This document shows positions 39,136 to 46,734 of a stretch of 64,000 nt of DNA, piece after piece. The translations under genes were made by a program, and so were the position numbers. The notes below the pieces were generated by a model that saw nothing but the letters and a program-made list of their open reading frames with translations, was not told the origin of the DNA and did no database searches. The stretch comes from Paracoccus alcaliphilus. Lineage in GTDB: Bacteria; Pseudomonadota; Alphaproteobacteria; Rhodobacterales; Rhodobacteraceae. The stretch spans positions 2,180,001 through 2,244,000 of the forward strand of contig NZ_CP067124.1 in the NCBI RefSeq assembly GCF_028553725.1, in the 5' to 3' direction. How positions within the stretch are numbered: position 1 is the stretch's first letter; the number at the start of each line of letters is the position of its first letter.

Positions 39136-40578
39136 ATGCCGCAAGCCATTGAAACCGCGCTGAACGATCTGCCAACATTGCGAATCCTTCTGGCGGTGCT
39201 GGCCGTGATCGCGATCGGCGCGGTGCTGCTGCTGGTGCAGCGGGGTCGCGATCTGGCGGTGGCACGGGGGCAGAATTCCGATCTGCAATCGCGGCTGACG
39301 CGGCTGGACGAACAGGCACGGTCGCAGGATCTGCGCATCGGTCAGCAGGAAATCCGCCAAGAACATCAGGCCGCCCGGCTGGCGGAACTGACCGAGGAAC
39401 GCGACGGGTTGACCGACGCGCTGCACCAGTCCCGACAAGAGATCGCGCGCGCTGAACGGGCCCTGGCGGAACTGCGTCTGGGCGCGCAAAAGGACCGCGA
39501 GGCAGCCGAGCGCGAGATTGCCACCTTGCGCGAATTGCGCGAGGAAATGTCCGGCCAGTTCAAGCTGATGGCGGCCGAGACCCTGCGCTTGCAGGGCGCC
39601 GACATGCAGAAGGTGCAGAGCGAACAGCTTTCGGCTCTGCTGACCCCGTTCCGCGACCAAGTCCATCGTTTCCAGACCGAATTGCAGGCCCGCAACAAGG
39701 TGCTGGACGAAGAGGGCGCGCGGCTGCGCGAACAGATCACCTTCCTGCATCAGCGGTCCGAGGATATCTCGCGCGAGGCGGTGAACCTGACCCGCGCGCT
39801 GAAGGGTGAAAAACAGCGGCAGGGTGCATGGGGCGAAATGGTGCTGGAACGCATCCTCGAGACATCGGGGCTGGAGGCGGGCACCCATTACGAGACGCAA
39901 GCCAGCTGGCGCGACGAAGAGGGCAAGCTGTGGCGTCCCGATGTCGTGGTGAAGATGCCGCGCGACAAGATCATGGTCGTGGACAGCAAGGTCTCGCTGA
40001 ACGATTACGAATTGTCCGTCAATGCCGAGGACGCCGCCGAACGCGACGCTGCCCTGCGCCGCCATGTTGCCGCCATGCGCAATCACATCACCACGCTGTC
40101 CGACAAGGGTTATCATCGAATGGATGATAATTCAGTGGATTACGTTCTAATGTTCATCCCGATTGAAGGGGCGTTCTCCGAGGCTCTGCGCGCCGATCCG
40201 GGGCTGGCAGGCTTTGCGCTGGAACGCGGTGTCGGGCTGACTACGCCCACCACGCTGATGCTGACCCTGCGCACGGTCGAACATATCTGGGCGGTCGAGC
40301 GCCGCGAAAGCAATGCGATGGAGATCGCCCGCCGCGCAGGCGCGCTTTATGACAAGGTGGCCGGTTTCGTCGATTCGATGGAGGCCGTCGGCCGGGCGCT
40401 GGATCAGGCCAGCCGCTCTCATGGGCAGGCGATGGACCGGCTGACCCGCGGCTCGGGCAATGTCATCCGTCAGGTCGAGATGCTGCGCGAACTGGGCGCG
40501 CGGACGCAGAAGAAGATCGGGCTGGACCATGACGGCGGCGCGTTGCCCGGCATCGAGGGGCCGGAGGCCGCCGAATGA
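39136..40578 (+). CDS. rmuC: DNA recombination protein RmuC
   Basis: A 480-residue protein with one N-terminal membrane helix (residues about 15-33, VLAVIAIGAVLLLV) and a long coiled coil to residue 200, then the RmuC nuclease-like domain (GAWGEMVLERILETSGLEAG, KDKIMVVDSKVSL-like segment, FIPIEGAFSEAL). RmuC limits inversions at short inverted repeats in E. coli and likely guards DNA here, notable in a region with many inverted repeats. Its stop overlaps yjbQ by four bases (ATGA). Confidence 0.92.
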   Translation: MPQAIETALNDLPTLRILLAVLAVIAIGAVLLLVQRGRDLAVARGQNSDLQSRLTRLDEQARSQDLRIGQQEIRQEHQAARLAELTEERDGLTDALHQSRQEIARAERALAELRLGAQKDREAAEREIATLRELREEMSGQFKLMAAETLRLQGADMQKVQSEQLSALLTPFRDQVHRFQTELQARNKVLDEEGARLREQITFLHQRSEDISREAVNLTRALKGEKQRQGAWGEMVLERILETSGLEAGTHYETQASWRDEEGKLWRPDVVVKMPRDKIMVVDSKVSLNDYELSVNAEDAAERDAALRRHVAAMRNHITTLSDKGYHRMDDNSVDYVLMFIPIEGAFSEALRADPGLAGFALERGVGLTTPTTLMLTLRTVEHIWAVERRESNAMEIARRAGALYDKVAGFVDSMEAVGRALDQASRSHGQAMDRLTRGSGNVIRQVEMLRELGARTQKKIGLDHDGGALPGIEGPEAAE

Positions 40579-41000
40579 ATACCCGCTTTACCATCCGCAC
40601 AGACGGCCGGGCCTGCCATGACTTCACCCGCGAGGTTGCCAACTGGCTGGACAATATCGGCGCGGACGACGGGGTGGTGACGCTGATGGTGCGCCATACG
40701 TCCTGTTCGCTGTTGATCCAGGAAAATGCCGATCCCGATGTGCAAGTGGACCTGTTGGCGTGGCTGGACCGGATCGCGCCGCAGGCCGATCACCCGTCGA
40801 TGCGCTGGATCACCCATCGCAGTGAAGGGCCCGATGACATGCCCGCGCATCTGAAGGCCGCGATCCTGCCCGTCAGCCTGCAAATCCCGGTTGTTTCGGG
40901 CCGGATGGACCTTGGCACATGGCAGGGCATCTATCTGGTCGAGCATCGCCACGCGCCGCAACAACGCCGGATCGCGGCCAGTTTCCTGCCCGCAAGTTAG
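40575..41000 (+). CDS. yjbQ: YjbQ-family protein (UPF0047)
   Basis: A 141-residue conserved protein. The family motif HTSCSLLIQENADPDVQVDL (about residues 42-61) and the late GTWQGIYLVEHR with conserved Gly, Trp and His are present. Family members have been linked to thiamine phosphate synthase activity, but the cellular role is unsettled. It is coupled to rmuC by an ATGA overlap and lies 80 bases before the tRNA-Sec gene. Confidence 0.88.
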   Translation: MNTRFTIRTDGRACHDFTREVANWLDNIGADDGVVTLMVRHTSCSLLIQENADPDVQVDLLAWLDRIAPQADHPSMRWITHRSEGPDDMPAHLKAAILPVSLQIPVVSGRMDLGTWQGIYLVEHRHAPQQRRIAASFLPAS

Positions 41001-41080
41001 GGTAAATCCACGAAAATCGCGCCGGGATCGCTTGAGACTGCGCGCCTCAGCCATTAGGTTGACCTGCACGACAGGATCAC

Positions 41081-41176
41081 GGACGGGAATCGTCCCCGGT
41101 GGGGCGGCCAGACTTCAAATCTGGTTGGGGCAGCGAGCCTGTCCCGGGTGGGTTCGACTCCCATTCCCGTCCGCCA
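41081..41176 (+). tRNA. selC: tRNA-Sec (selenocysteine), anticodon UCA
   Basis: A 96-base gene closely resembling E. coli selC. It has an eight-base acceptor stem (GGACGGGA with TCCCGTCC), a long variable arm (GGGGCAGCGAGCCTGTCCC), discriminator G, encoded CCA and the anticodon loop CTTCAAA with UCA at 41115-41117. These are the marks of tRNA-Sec: longer acceptor and extra arm, UGA-reading anticodon. No selA, selB or selD lies in the window. The accessory island begins directly after it. Confidence 0.96.
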
Positions 41177-41278
41177 AATAATCCGACTAATGAATTGATA
41201 TTTAACATTTTTATCAGTTTACTTTCAGTTTATCGCGCCAATTAATCCCCCAAAGAAAAATTGTCGCATGAGGGTTCT

Positions 41279-41300
41279 GCCCCCGACCGAAGCCGGGGGC
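41279..41300 (-). terminator. Hairpin at the end of the island's small-gene operon
   Basis: GCCCCCG and CGGGGGC pair around an eight-base loop, seven bases after the last stop of the minus-strand operon. No U tract is seen. It separates the operon from the tRNA-Sec gene. Bases 41177-41278 are A+T-rich and hold no gene. Confidence 0.5.
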
Positions 41301-41306
41301 GGGCTG

Positions 41307-41528
41307 TCAGCTTTTCGGCAGTTCCAGATCAGCGACGGTCAATTTCTCCCCGGCGTCGTGCCGGTCGAACCGCTCCTGCACCCACTGCTGGAACTGCTCG
41401 ACGGTGAACACACCTGACGAAAGGCCGCGGAAGCCGCCCAGAAAGATCAGTTTCTTGGTGGAGTCCAGCTTGTGAAATATGTCGAGGATCTCTTGCCCCT
41501 CGGGGGTTTGCTCAGTCGCCTGCGTCAT
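41307..41528 (-). CDS. Small unknown protein of the island
   Basis: A 73-residue acidic protein with EILDIFHKLDSTKKLIFLGGFRGL and FTVEQFQQWVQERFDRHD. Predicted mostly helical, soluble. The ATG chosen overlaps the previous gene's end by four bases (ATGA), indicating coupling. The last gene of a four-gene run, it resembles nothing I recognise. Phage-type accessory origin is likely because all members are small and strongly coupled. Confidence 0.6.
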   Translation of the reverse strand: MTQATEQTPEGQEILDIFHKLDSTKKLIFLGGFRGLSSGVFTVEQFQQWVQERFDRHDAGEKLTVADLELPKS

Positions 41529-41917
41529 GTCATCATCCCCACCAGAGCGCGGGCCTCGGCCCAGATCTCGCCTTCCTCCCAATCCGAGGATACTTCGCCC
41601 CGGCTGGTAGCCACGATCATCTTGGCGGCGAAGTCGCCCGGCGTCTTGCACGGGATCGACATCATCTTTTCCTCGATTGCAAAGATCTCGTTGTAGAACA
41701 GGCGATCCATGATCTCTTCGGCGTCCGGGGCGTCCAAGATGAGTGTCTCGTTCCCGTAGGCTGCGGCTTGGTCAACCAGCTCCTGATGGCGTCGAAACAA
41801 GGCAATGATCCGGGTTTCATCTTCTGGTGGCAGAACCTCCCCCGACAGCGTCACAGCCGGGACAACACCAGCAGCGGCAACGGCGGGAATGGCTTTGAGA
41901 AGGGCGCGGCGGTTCAT
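41525..41917 (-). CDS. Small exported protein with Tat-like leader
   Basis: A 130-residue protein starting MNRRALLKAIPAVAAAGVV, with twin Arg and a hydrophobic stretch, a Tat-like but short leader. The rest is acidic and helical, without Cys and without recognised motif. Coupled by overlaps to both neighbours. An exported protein in a run of small phage-type genes is unusual. Confidence 0.6.
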   Translation of the reverse strand: MNRRALLKAIPAVAAAGVVPAVTLSGEVLPPEDETRIIALFRRHQELVDQAAAYGNETLILDAPDAEEIMDRLFYNEIFAIEEKMMSIPCKTPGDFAAKMIVATSRGEVSSDWEEGEIWAEARALVGMMT

Positions 41918-42117
41918 GCTGCACCGCCTTTCGGAAGGGCGGCGCTATCCAGCCCATCGTTGACCTCACGGGCTATATCGAGGGCGACGTGTATAAGCGC
42001 CGTGACCGCATTTTCCGCGATGCCCTCATTGTCCAAGGTGGCAATGGCTTCGAGAACACCGACAAGCTGGCAGGCGCGGTTCTGCTGGTTCTGAATATGC
42101 TGTTCAAGGGCGGTCAT
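41914..42117 (-). CDS. Small unknown protein of the island
   Basis: A 67-residue acidic helical protein (MTALEQHIQNQQNRACQLVG and ALIHVALDIAREVNDGLD). It overlaps the next gene by four bases and the one before it likewise. No family recognised. Its helical, two-hydrophobic-face pattern would suit a small oligomer. Confidence 0.55.
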   Translation of the reverse strand: MTALEQHIQNQQNRACQLVGVLEAIATLDNEGIAENAVTALIHVALDIAREVNDGLDSAALPKGGAA

Positions 42118-42302
42118 GCAGCCACCTCCATCAGCTTGACGGTGCGGCGCAGTGCAGCGCGCATGTAGCTGCGGGCCTCTCGCTCGGCCTGTGAATAGCC
42201 GGTGCGGCGCTCGGTGGCGTCCAGCGCCAAGATGAGCATGTCGTGGATTTCGTGCAGGCTGGCGACAGGCAAGCCGACTGTGTTATGGCAATGAATAGCC
42301 AT
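42114..42302 (-). CDS. Small unknown protein, first gene of the island operon
   Basis: A 62-residue helical protein (MAIHCHNTVGLPVASLHEIH and YSQAEREARSYMRAALRRT). First gene of the minus-strand run, so its promoter lies in the 89 bases shared with the divergent ribbon-helix-helix gene. No family recognised. Confidence 0.55.
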   Translation of the reverse strand: MAIHCHNTVGLPVASLHEIHDMLILALDATERRTGYSQAEREARSYMRAALRRTVKLMEVAA

Positions 42303-42377
42303 TCGCTGATCCTCCGTTGATCAGTGTTTCGGTTAGGGCCGGGTGGAAGGTAGGACTTCCGTCCGGCCTGCTTTCGT

Positions 42378-42417
42378 GATAACACCAATTTATGAACACG
42401 TCAACTCATGATAACAC
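42378..42417. promoter_or_regulatory. Direct repeats TGATAACAC at the divergent promoter
   Basis: Two exact TGATAACAC copies start at 42378 and 42409, 31 bases (three helical turns) apart, one just upstream and one just inside the ribbon-helix-helix gene. They lie between it and the divergent operon. Spacing in whole turns suggests a dimer-of-dimers binding site, likely for the RHH protein itself. Confidence 0.5.
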
Positions 42418-42592
42418 GAAACCTAAGCGCCGCCCGCCAGAAACCGGGACACTGGTCGGTGTACGTCTGCAGCCTGACCTTCTGGATTGGCTCGACCAGC
42501 AGCGGTCCAAGCTAGACCCTGAGCCATCGAGGCCCGAGATGATCCGCATCTATCTTGAGGAGCGGCGCGGTAAGCTGGTGGTGCGGGATTGA
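42392..42592 (+). CDS. Ribbon-helix-helix DNA-binding protein
   Basis: A 66-residue protein. After a basic polar leader, GTLVGVRLQPDLLDWLDQQR is the beta strand plus first helix, and PSRPEMIRIYLEERRGK the second helix of an Arc/CopG fold. It likely represses the divergent operon and itself; GATAAC repeats in its promoter are candidate sites. No toxin gene is adjacent, so an antitoxin role is not supported. Confidence 0.72.
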   Translation: MNTSTHDNTKPKRRPPETGTLVGVRLQPDLLDWLDQQRSKLDPEPSRPEMIRIYLEERRGKLVVRD

Positions 42593-42671
42593 TCAGCTTA
42601 TGTGCGTATCCGGCGTGGAGCGCAGTAGGCTACTTTCCGCCTATCAATGTGGTCACCGTTATGTGATTATT

Positions 42672-42691
42672 CGTTATCGAATCAGATAACG
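42672..42691. promoter_or_regulatory. Inverted repeat CGTTATC/GATAACG before the small lipoprotein
   Basis: CGTTATC and GATAACG pair perfectly around GAATCA, ending at the ribosome site of the next gene. The arms share GATAAC with the repeats at 42378-42417, so the same ribbon-helix-helix regulator may bind here. As RNA, the hairpin could also mask the ribosome site. Confidence 0.45.
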
Positions 42692-42701
42692 GAGATTGAA
42701 C

Positions 42702-42980
42702 ATGCGCCCGATTTTTGTCTGCGGTTCTATCATTTTAGGTGCTCTTGCTGGATGTGCGCCCGTCAGCCCGATTGTGAGCGACTTCAACGGCGCAAGCGTG
42801 AAAATTCAAAGATCGACACTGACTTCGGACACCCTAGAACAAGCCAAGGCCAAAACGCAGGCAGAGGCCACGCGCATCTGCCAAGCGGGCGGAAAGACAA
42901 GAGCCGAACCAGCATCCACTAGAATGCTCCCCGGCGACAGCTATATCGCGGAAGATCTGTTCCTCTGCTTGGATCGCTAA
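42702..42980 (+). CDS. Small lipoprotein of the island
   Basis: A 92-residue protein with a signal (FVCGSIILGALAGC) and lipobox Cys, then a polar, Gln/Thr-rich helical part and two further Cys (ICQAGGK, LFLCLD). The ATG is chosen over an in-frame TTG two codons earlier because GGAG is then seven bases away. A+T content is higher than the backbone, consistent with transfer. No family recognised. Confidence 0.6.
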   Translation: MRPIFVCGSIILGALAGCAPVSPIVSDFNGASVKIQRSTLTSDTLEQAKAKTQAEATRICQAGGKTRAEPASTRMLPGDSYIAEDLFLCLDR

Positions 42981-43036
42981 CCGTGAGTGCCGGATAGAAA
43001 GAATATCCGGCCCCACTGGTTTTCTTGGAGAAATAA

Positions 43037-43297
43037 ATGTTTGAAGTCGGAAAAAGATACGAATTCCGTGTAATTGAGGGTGGTGATGAAGTAAGTTTCA
43101 CGGGCAGAATAGAGAAATATGAGCATCCGCTCCTCAAGCTTGAGGATACTGCCGTCGAGGCATTGAAGATAATCCTCACAGGACCAGACGGAGAAGATGC
43201 GAAACCGCTGTCGGACATGCCCGCACGAACATTTCCAGGGCGAATTATAAATGTTATCTCTCCTAACTTCATCAGCGCAGTGATTGTCATAGAGTGA
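43037..43297 (+). CDS. Small unknown protein of the island
   Basis: An 86-residue, mostly beta-strand protein (YEFRVIEGGDEVSFTGRI and FPGRIINVISPNFISAVIV), probably a small barrel. The start follows TTGGAGAAATA. Lower GC than neighbours and the lack of a recognised family point to a mobile-element accessory gene. It converges with the zinc-knuckle gene. Confidence 0.6.
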   Translation: MFEVGKRYEFRVIEGGDEVSFTGRIEKYEHPLLKLEDTAVEALKIILTGPDGEDAKPLSDMPARTFPGRIINVISPNFISAVIVIE

Positions 43298-43308
43298 GAT
43301 ACAGATTT

Positions 43309-44085
43309 TTACCTCGCGAGCCTGTCTAGAATTTTATCGAGGCGGGCGCGGGTGAGGCGCTGGACGTAGCGCCGTTTCCGGCGGGGTGGTGCCAGCAGCC
43401 GATCCAACCTCTCGGCGGTCAACTTGCGAGGGAAATGTCTGAGCCGACCGGAGGCCCATCCGGCTTTCGACACACAGGACAACGAACAAAAGGACGCCCC
43501 TTTGTTTCGTGATCTGTATTCACCGCCGCACCATTCGCACTCACGGGTCGGATGAATGCGCGTTGCCTCCACAGAACAGGCGTGGCTGCAAAAGCGCCGG
43601 GTGGCGCTGTCAGGGTGGAATTTATTTCCACATGTCTCGCACTTCCGAGGGGTCGACCGTGCCGCCCTTTTTCGCGCCGCCGCTTTACATGCACAACTGT
43701 TGGAACAATAGACGGCATTTCTCTTTTTGTGCGGCGGCATCGGGCGGTCGCATTGCACGCATAGCTTCTTGGCGTTCTCAGCGGCCCGTGCTTGGCGCTC
43801 TAACGCTGTCCGTGCGGCTTCGGCACATCGGGAAGAACAATATAGCCTGCCCCCATATGAAAACCGTTCAAAGACGGTGCCGCATTGTTCGCAGCTATGC
43901 CTTAAATCCAGCGGATCGAAGACCTGACCACCTGATCCTCGCTCATCTCTTTCAGCTTGTTGAGATGGTTGTGATGGCTTTGCTTGCACAGATCGCTGCA
44001 AAACTTCGGCCTGCCATCCGGCAGCGGCTTGTGACAGCGAGCGCATGAAGCGCGACCTATCAGAGTTCCGGCTTGAATTGTCCAT
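43309..44085 (-). CDS. Protein with four zinc-knuckle (CxxC...CSxxC) repeats
   Basis: A basic protein of up to 258 residues. Four knuckles follow each other: CEQC...CSSRC, CVQC...CSNSC, CETC...CSHAC and CEWC...CSLSC, each with 13-19 residues between Cys pairs, joined by Arg/Lys-rich linkers. The tail (RKLTAERLDRLL, RRKRRYVQRLTRARLDKILD) has two repeat-like basic helices. Single modules of this kind occur in DUF2116-like proteins and HNH enzymes; I know no four-fold array. The start is uncertain: ATGs at 44085 and 44046 overlap the preceding gene by over 140 bases in another frame. Likely a nucleic-acid-binding phage-type protein. Confidence 0.65.
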   Translation of the reverse strand: MDNSSRNSDRSRFMRSLSQAAAGWQAEVLQRSVQAKPSQPSQQAERDERGSGGQVFDPLDLRHSCEQCGTVFERFSYGGRLYCSSRCAEAARTALERQARAAENAKKLCVQCDRPMPPHKKRNAVYCSNSCACKAAARKRAARSTPRKCETCGNKFHPDSATRRFCSHACSVEATRIHPTRECEWCGGEYRSRNKGASFCSLSCVSKAGWASGRLRHFPRKLTAERLDRLLAPPRRKRRYVQRLTRARLDKILDRLAR

Positions 44086-44399
44086 TCCAGTTGCCCCTCG
44101 TTCCAGCTTGGGCGCGTGGCATTCACCCTTCGGAAAGCCGTCGCCAGTATCTCGCGGGCCATGTCGTCGGCGTCCTGCCACTTCCAGCCCTGCCTGCACA
44201 GATCGGACCGGATGCCATGGCGTAGCGGGCCTTCAAGCCCGAACAACGTGGCTGTCGCGCCGGCCTCGAATGCCAGCCGGATCACCGCGACCAGTTCCTT
44301 CACCAGGGCATCGAAGCGGCCTTTGCCCAGCTTGCCTCGATGGCGGTCCCGATCCCGCCGCCCCTGAGTTTTCAGAAACCTATGCGACTGCATATTCAT
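43902..44399 (-). CDS. Island protein with one zinc knuckle
   Basis: A 165-residue protein: basic N-terminus, a helical core (ELVAVIRLAFEAGATATLFGL, WQDADDMAREILATAFRRV), and a C-terminal CARCHKPLPDGRPKFCSDLC knuckle. The knuckle is of the same type as the four in the next gene, whose frame overlaps its 3' end. Either one gene duplicated its knuckle, or a frameshift links both into a five-knuckle protein. Its start overlaps the gene before it by four bases. No known function. Confidence 0.6.
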   Translation of the reverse strand: MNMQSHRFLKTQGRRDRDRHRGKLGKGRFDALVKELVAVIRLAFEAGATATLFGLEGPLRHGIRSDLCRQGWKWQDADDMAREILATAFRRVNATRPSWNEGQLEWTIQAGTLIGRASCARCHKPLPDGRPKFCSDLCKQSHHNHLNKLKEMSEDQVVRSSIRWI

Positions 44400-44749
44400 C
44401 CCAGCATGGCGTCCAGAAGCGCCGCGTTGATCGGGTGCTGTGAAACTGGCGGCAGCGTCTTCACGCCTTCCGGTGCCTGCCGCTCCTTGCTGTAGGCGTG
44501 GGATAGCCAGACCTCATCCAAAGCCATGATGATTTCGACGTGGCGCGGCTCGACCGGCTGGCGCATCATCCGCGACCATGCGAACAGATCCTGCCAACTG
44601 ATCGGGTTCGGGCCGTTCATACCGTAGCTGCGGGCGCGGGACAGGGCTGTGAAGGCCTCAAGCAGCGGGGCACCGACTTCCGGCATCCTGACCTTGCCGC
44701 CCTCCAGACTGGCTTTCAGCGCGGCGCAGAGGTGTTTCTTGACGTTCAT
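44396..44749 (-). CDS. Phage-type small protein
   Basis: A 117-residue protein with NPISWQDLFAWSRMMRQPVE followed by a helix VEIIMALDEVWLSHAYSKE. That pattern (ISWQDL...ALDxxWL) recalls small phage proteins near packaging or tail genes, but the match is by eye. It heads the run with the knuckle proteins (four-base overlap). An IS5 element starts nine bases upstream and may have separated it from its own promoter. Confidence 0.55.
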   Translation of the reverse strand: MNVKKHLCAALKASLEGGKVRMPEVGAPLLEAFTALSRARSYGMNGPNPISWQDLFAWSRMMRQPVEPRHVEIIMALDEVWLSHAYSKERQAPEGVKTLPPVSQHPINAALLDAMLG

Positions 44750-44757
44750 CGGCCATA

Positions 44758-45811
44758 GGCGTTGTTGCAGAAGTCAGTGTGTGAGCGCAGTTTTCCCTTT
44801 CCGCGTTGAGTTCATGCCACGCGTTTGATCTCGGCGGATCCGAGGGCATTGAAGCGGTTCATGAGGGCGATGCGGATATGGATTTCGGCGGTCTGGCGGT
44901 CCGGGTCTCGTGATGAGATGCGTTCACCGAAGGCCTTGAGGCAGCGCATCCTTGCCTCGATCCTGCTTCGGACGTGATAACCTGACCAGCGCTTCCATAT
45001 GGCCCTGCCCAAGCGCTGGGTTGCCCGGAGGATCTCGTTGCGCGCCCTGGCTGCGGGGCAATCCTCCTTCCAGAGACGGCCATTCCTCCGGATCGGGATG
45101 ATAGCGGTGCCGCCTCGATCCAGGATCGCGGTGTGGCAGCGTCGGGTGTCAAAGGCACCGTCGCCGGTGACGGTGCCGATCTGTTCATCCTCTGGGATCT
45201 GGTTGAGCAGGTCGGGCAGAACAGGGCTGTCGCCTTCACGGCTTGAGGTGAATTCGACGGCGCGGATGTCACCTGTAGCCGTGTCCATCGCCAGATGAAC
45301 CTTACGATATTGGCGTCGGCGATGCGGGCCATGCTTGCGGGCAAGCCATTCCCCATCACCAAGAAACTTGATCCCGGTGCTGTCCACCAGCAGGTTCAGC
45401 GGCCCCGGCGCACGGCGGCTCGTGATCTGAACCGTGATGCGCTTCTGCCTGCGGCTCAGGGTCGAGAAATCGGGCACCCGCCAGTCGAGCCCGGCCATCG
45501 AAAGGATGCTCGCCACCATCCCTGTCGTTTGCCGGAGAGGCAGGCCGAACAGAACCTTCACCATCAAGCAGAACTGGATCGCGGCATCAGAGAAGACCGG
45601 CGGCCGACCATTGCATCCGGATTTGGGTGCGCGCCAAACCATGTCCTTGTCCAGCCAGATCAGAAGGGACCCGCGCCGCTTCAAGGCATCGTTGTAGGAC
45701 TTCCAGTTCATCGTGCGGTAGCGGGTGGGCTCAGGCTTGCTCATACTCGCCCCTTAGCCCACTGGATTCGCAGTGTGAATCCCTCAGAAAACGGAGTTCT
45801 GCAACAACGCC
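44758..45811 (-). mobile_element. IS5-family insertion sequence
   Basis: Ends GGCGTTGTTGCAGAA and its complement TTCTGCAACAACGCC enclose one transposase gene on the minus strand. The sequences flanking both ends differ: the left is phage-type DNA, the right is the interior of an IS66 tnpA, so target duplications are not visible. The element has entered or recombined with IS66. Related pieces lie at 4166 and 59417. Confidence 0.88.
44812..45744 (-). CDS. IS5-family transposase
   Basis: A complete 310-residue transposase. NDALKRRGSLLIWLDKDMVW starts the family-typical N-terminus; the DDE triad lies in LVDSTGIKFLGDG, TVTGDGAFDTRRCH and the RSRIEARMRCLKAFGERI helix. About 55-60 percent identical by eye to the transposase at 3112-4044 and nearly identical to the fragments at 4233 and 59471. 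It appears intact and so the element may be active. Confidence 0.93.
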   Translation of the reverse strand: MSKPEPTRYRTMNWKSYNDALKRRGSLLIWLDKDMVWRAPKSGCNGRPPVFSDAAIQFCLMVKVLFGLPLRQTTGMVASILSMAGLDWRVPDFSTLSRRQKRITVQITSRRAPGPLNLLVDSTGIKFLGDGEWLARKHGPHRRRQYRKVHLAMDTATGDIRAVEFTSSREGDSPVLPDLLNQIPEDEQIGTVTGDGAFDTRRCHTAILDRGGTAIIPIRRNGRLWKEDCPAARARNEILRATQRLGRAIWKRWSGYHVRSRIEARMRCLKAFGERISSRDPDRQTAEIHIRIALMNRFNALGSAEIKRVA

Positions 45812-46115
45812 ATCTGCTTGCGCCAATCGTAAATCTGCCAGCGGGTCGTGCCGTGCTTGCGCGCAGTATCTGCGACCGTCACCCCGGGCATCATGCTCTC
45901 CGCCGCGATCCGCGCCCGCTCTGCCTTCGTCCGCCGCCGACGACCGCTTGGCCCCCCGATCACCTCAAGCCGCGAGACCCCGACGCCTATAGAGCCGTCC
46001 AATTGGACGCCCATTTTGCCGTCTCTCTCCAAATCCAAAACCTCCGCCGCACATGTGCGTGGAGAATGAAGGCATCAACTCAAAAATGGCAGGAGGGGAT
46101 CGGCGTCGCGCTTAC
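45812..46115 (-). pseudogene. IS66 left end with truncated tnpA
   Basis: The IS66 terminal sequence GTAAGCGCGACGCCGATCCC ends at 46115 (minus strand), followed by the first 75 codons of tnpA (ATG at 46038, ending DWRKQ), cut by the IS5 element. These 304 bases match 61731-62034 without gaps as far as I can read, in opposite orientation. tnpB and tnpC of this copy are missing. Confidence 0.88.
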
Positions 46116-46450
46116 CGAAGACGCTGCCTTTCGTAGAGACGGGGGTGCCAGCTTTTTCGATCTCATCCACGACGACGACAGGATTGGCGATACGGTTTTG
46201 GATGATGGTTCCGATGACCCGACCCGGGCAGGAGCCACATTGCAGCAACTTGGCCGGAGATGGTGAAAGGGTCGCTCCCATCGCTTCCAGCACCTGATGT
46301 GTGGACCGGCACGGCAGAGGTCGATGTCACGGGGGCATTAAGGAAGAAACGCGCGGAAATCCAACGGGGCTCGCGGCGACGAAGGATCGGGCCGCTCGGA
46401 GAAGCCGGATATACGTCCGCAATGGCGAGCTCTGAACCAGAGCCAACCAA
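46116..46450 (-). pseudogene. Remnant of an AAA+ ATPase gene
   Basis: Two minus-strand frames each carry part of one protein. One reads RIANPVVVVDEIEKAGTPVS, a Walker B (VVVVDEIEKAG) segment of a Lon-like AAA+ ATPase. The other reads LRRREPRWISARFFL upstream of it. The frames are shifted relative to each other, and IS66 cuts the gene in the Walker B region's downstream part. Bases 46451-46572 show no further gene. Family recognised by the Walker B and sensor context only. Confidence 0.5.
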
Positions 46451-46572
46451 ACCGTTGCAATCAGGCGGGGTCCATATACATCCACATATGGCACATCCAT
46501 ACCGTCGGGGGCGGTTACAGAATCAGTGCCCTGGCAAATGGCGGAGGGGGTATCCCGCCCGCCATGATCGGG

Positions 46573-46734
46573 TCAGTCCGGTTTGGGCCGGTCGTCCCAT
46601 GCGTCGCTGAGGATGCGTTCGGCGTCGCCCTTGGGGTCCTCGAACTGTCGCGATTTCAGGGCCCAGATGAAGGCGACCAGTCCGGTTGCGCCCAGCCCCA
46701 GCGAGACCGGAATCAGAATGGTCAGGATTTCCAT
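46573..46734 (-). CDS. ccoS: cbb3-type cytochrome oxidase assembly protein CcoS
   Basis: A 53-residue single-span protein: MEILTILIPVSLGLGATGLV is the membrane segment, then SRQFEDPKGDAERILSDAWD, the conserved tail. CcoS helps insert cofactors in the cbb3 oxidase. It overlaps the ccoI end by 13 bases and is the last gene of ccoGHIS. It borders the accessory DNA. Confidence 0.92.
   Translation of the reverse strand: MEILTILIPVSLGLGATGLVAFIWALKSRQFEDPKGDAERILSDAWDDRPKPD

Noticed and set aside
42392..42592. Antitoxin of a toxin-antitoxin pair
   Set aside because: No toxin-like partner overlaps or follows; the next gene is 110 bases away and a lipoprotein.
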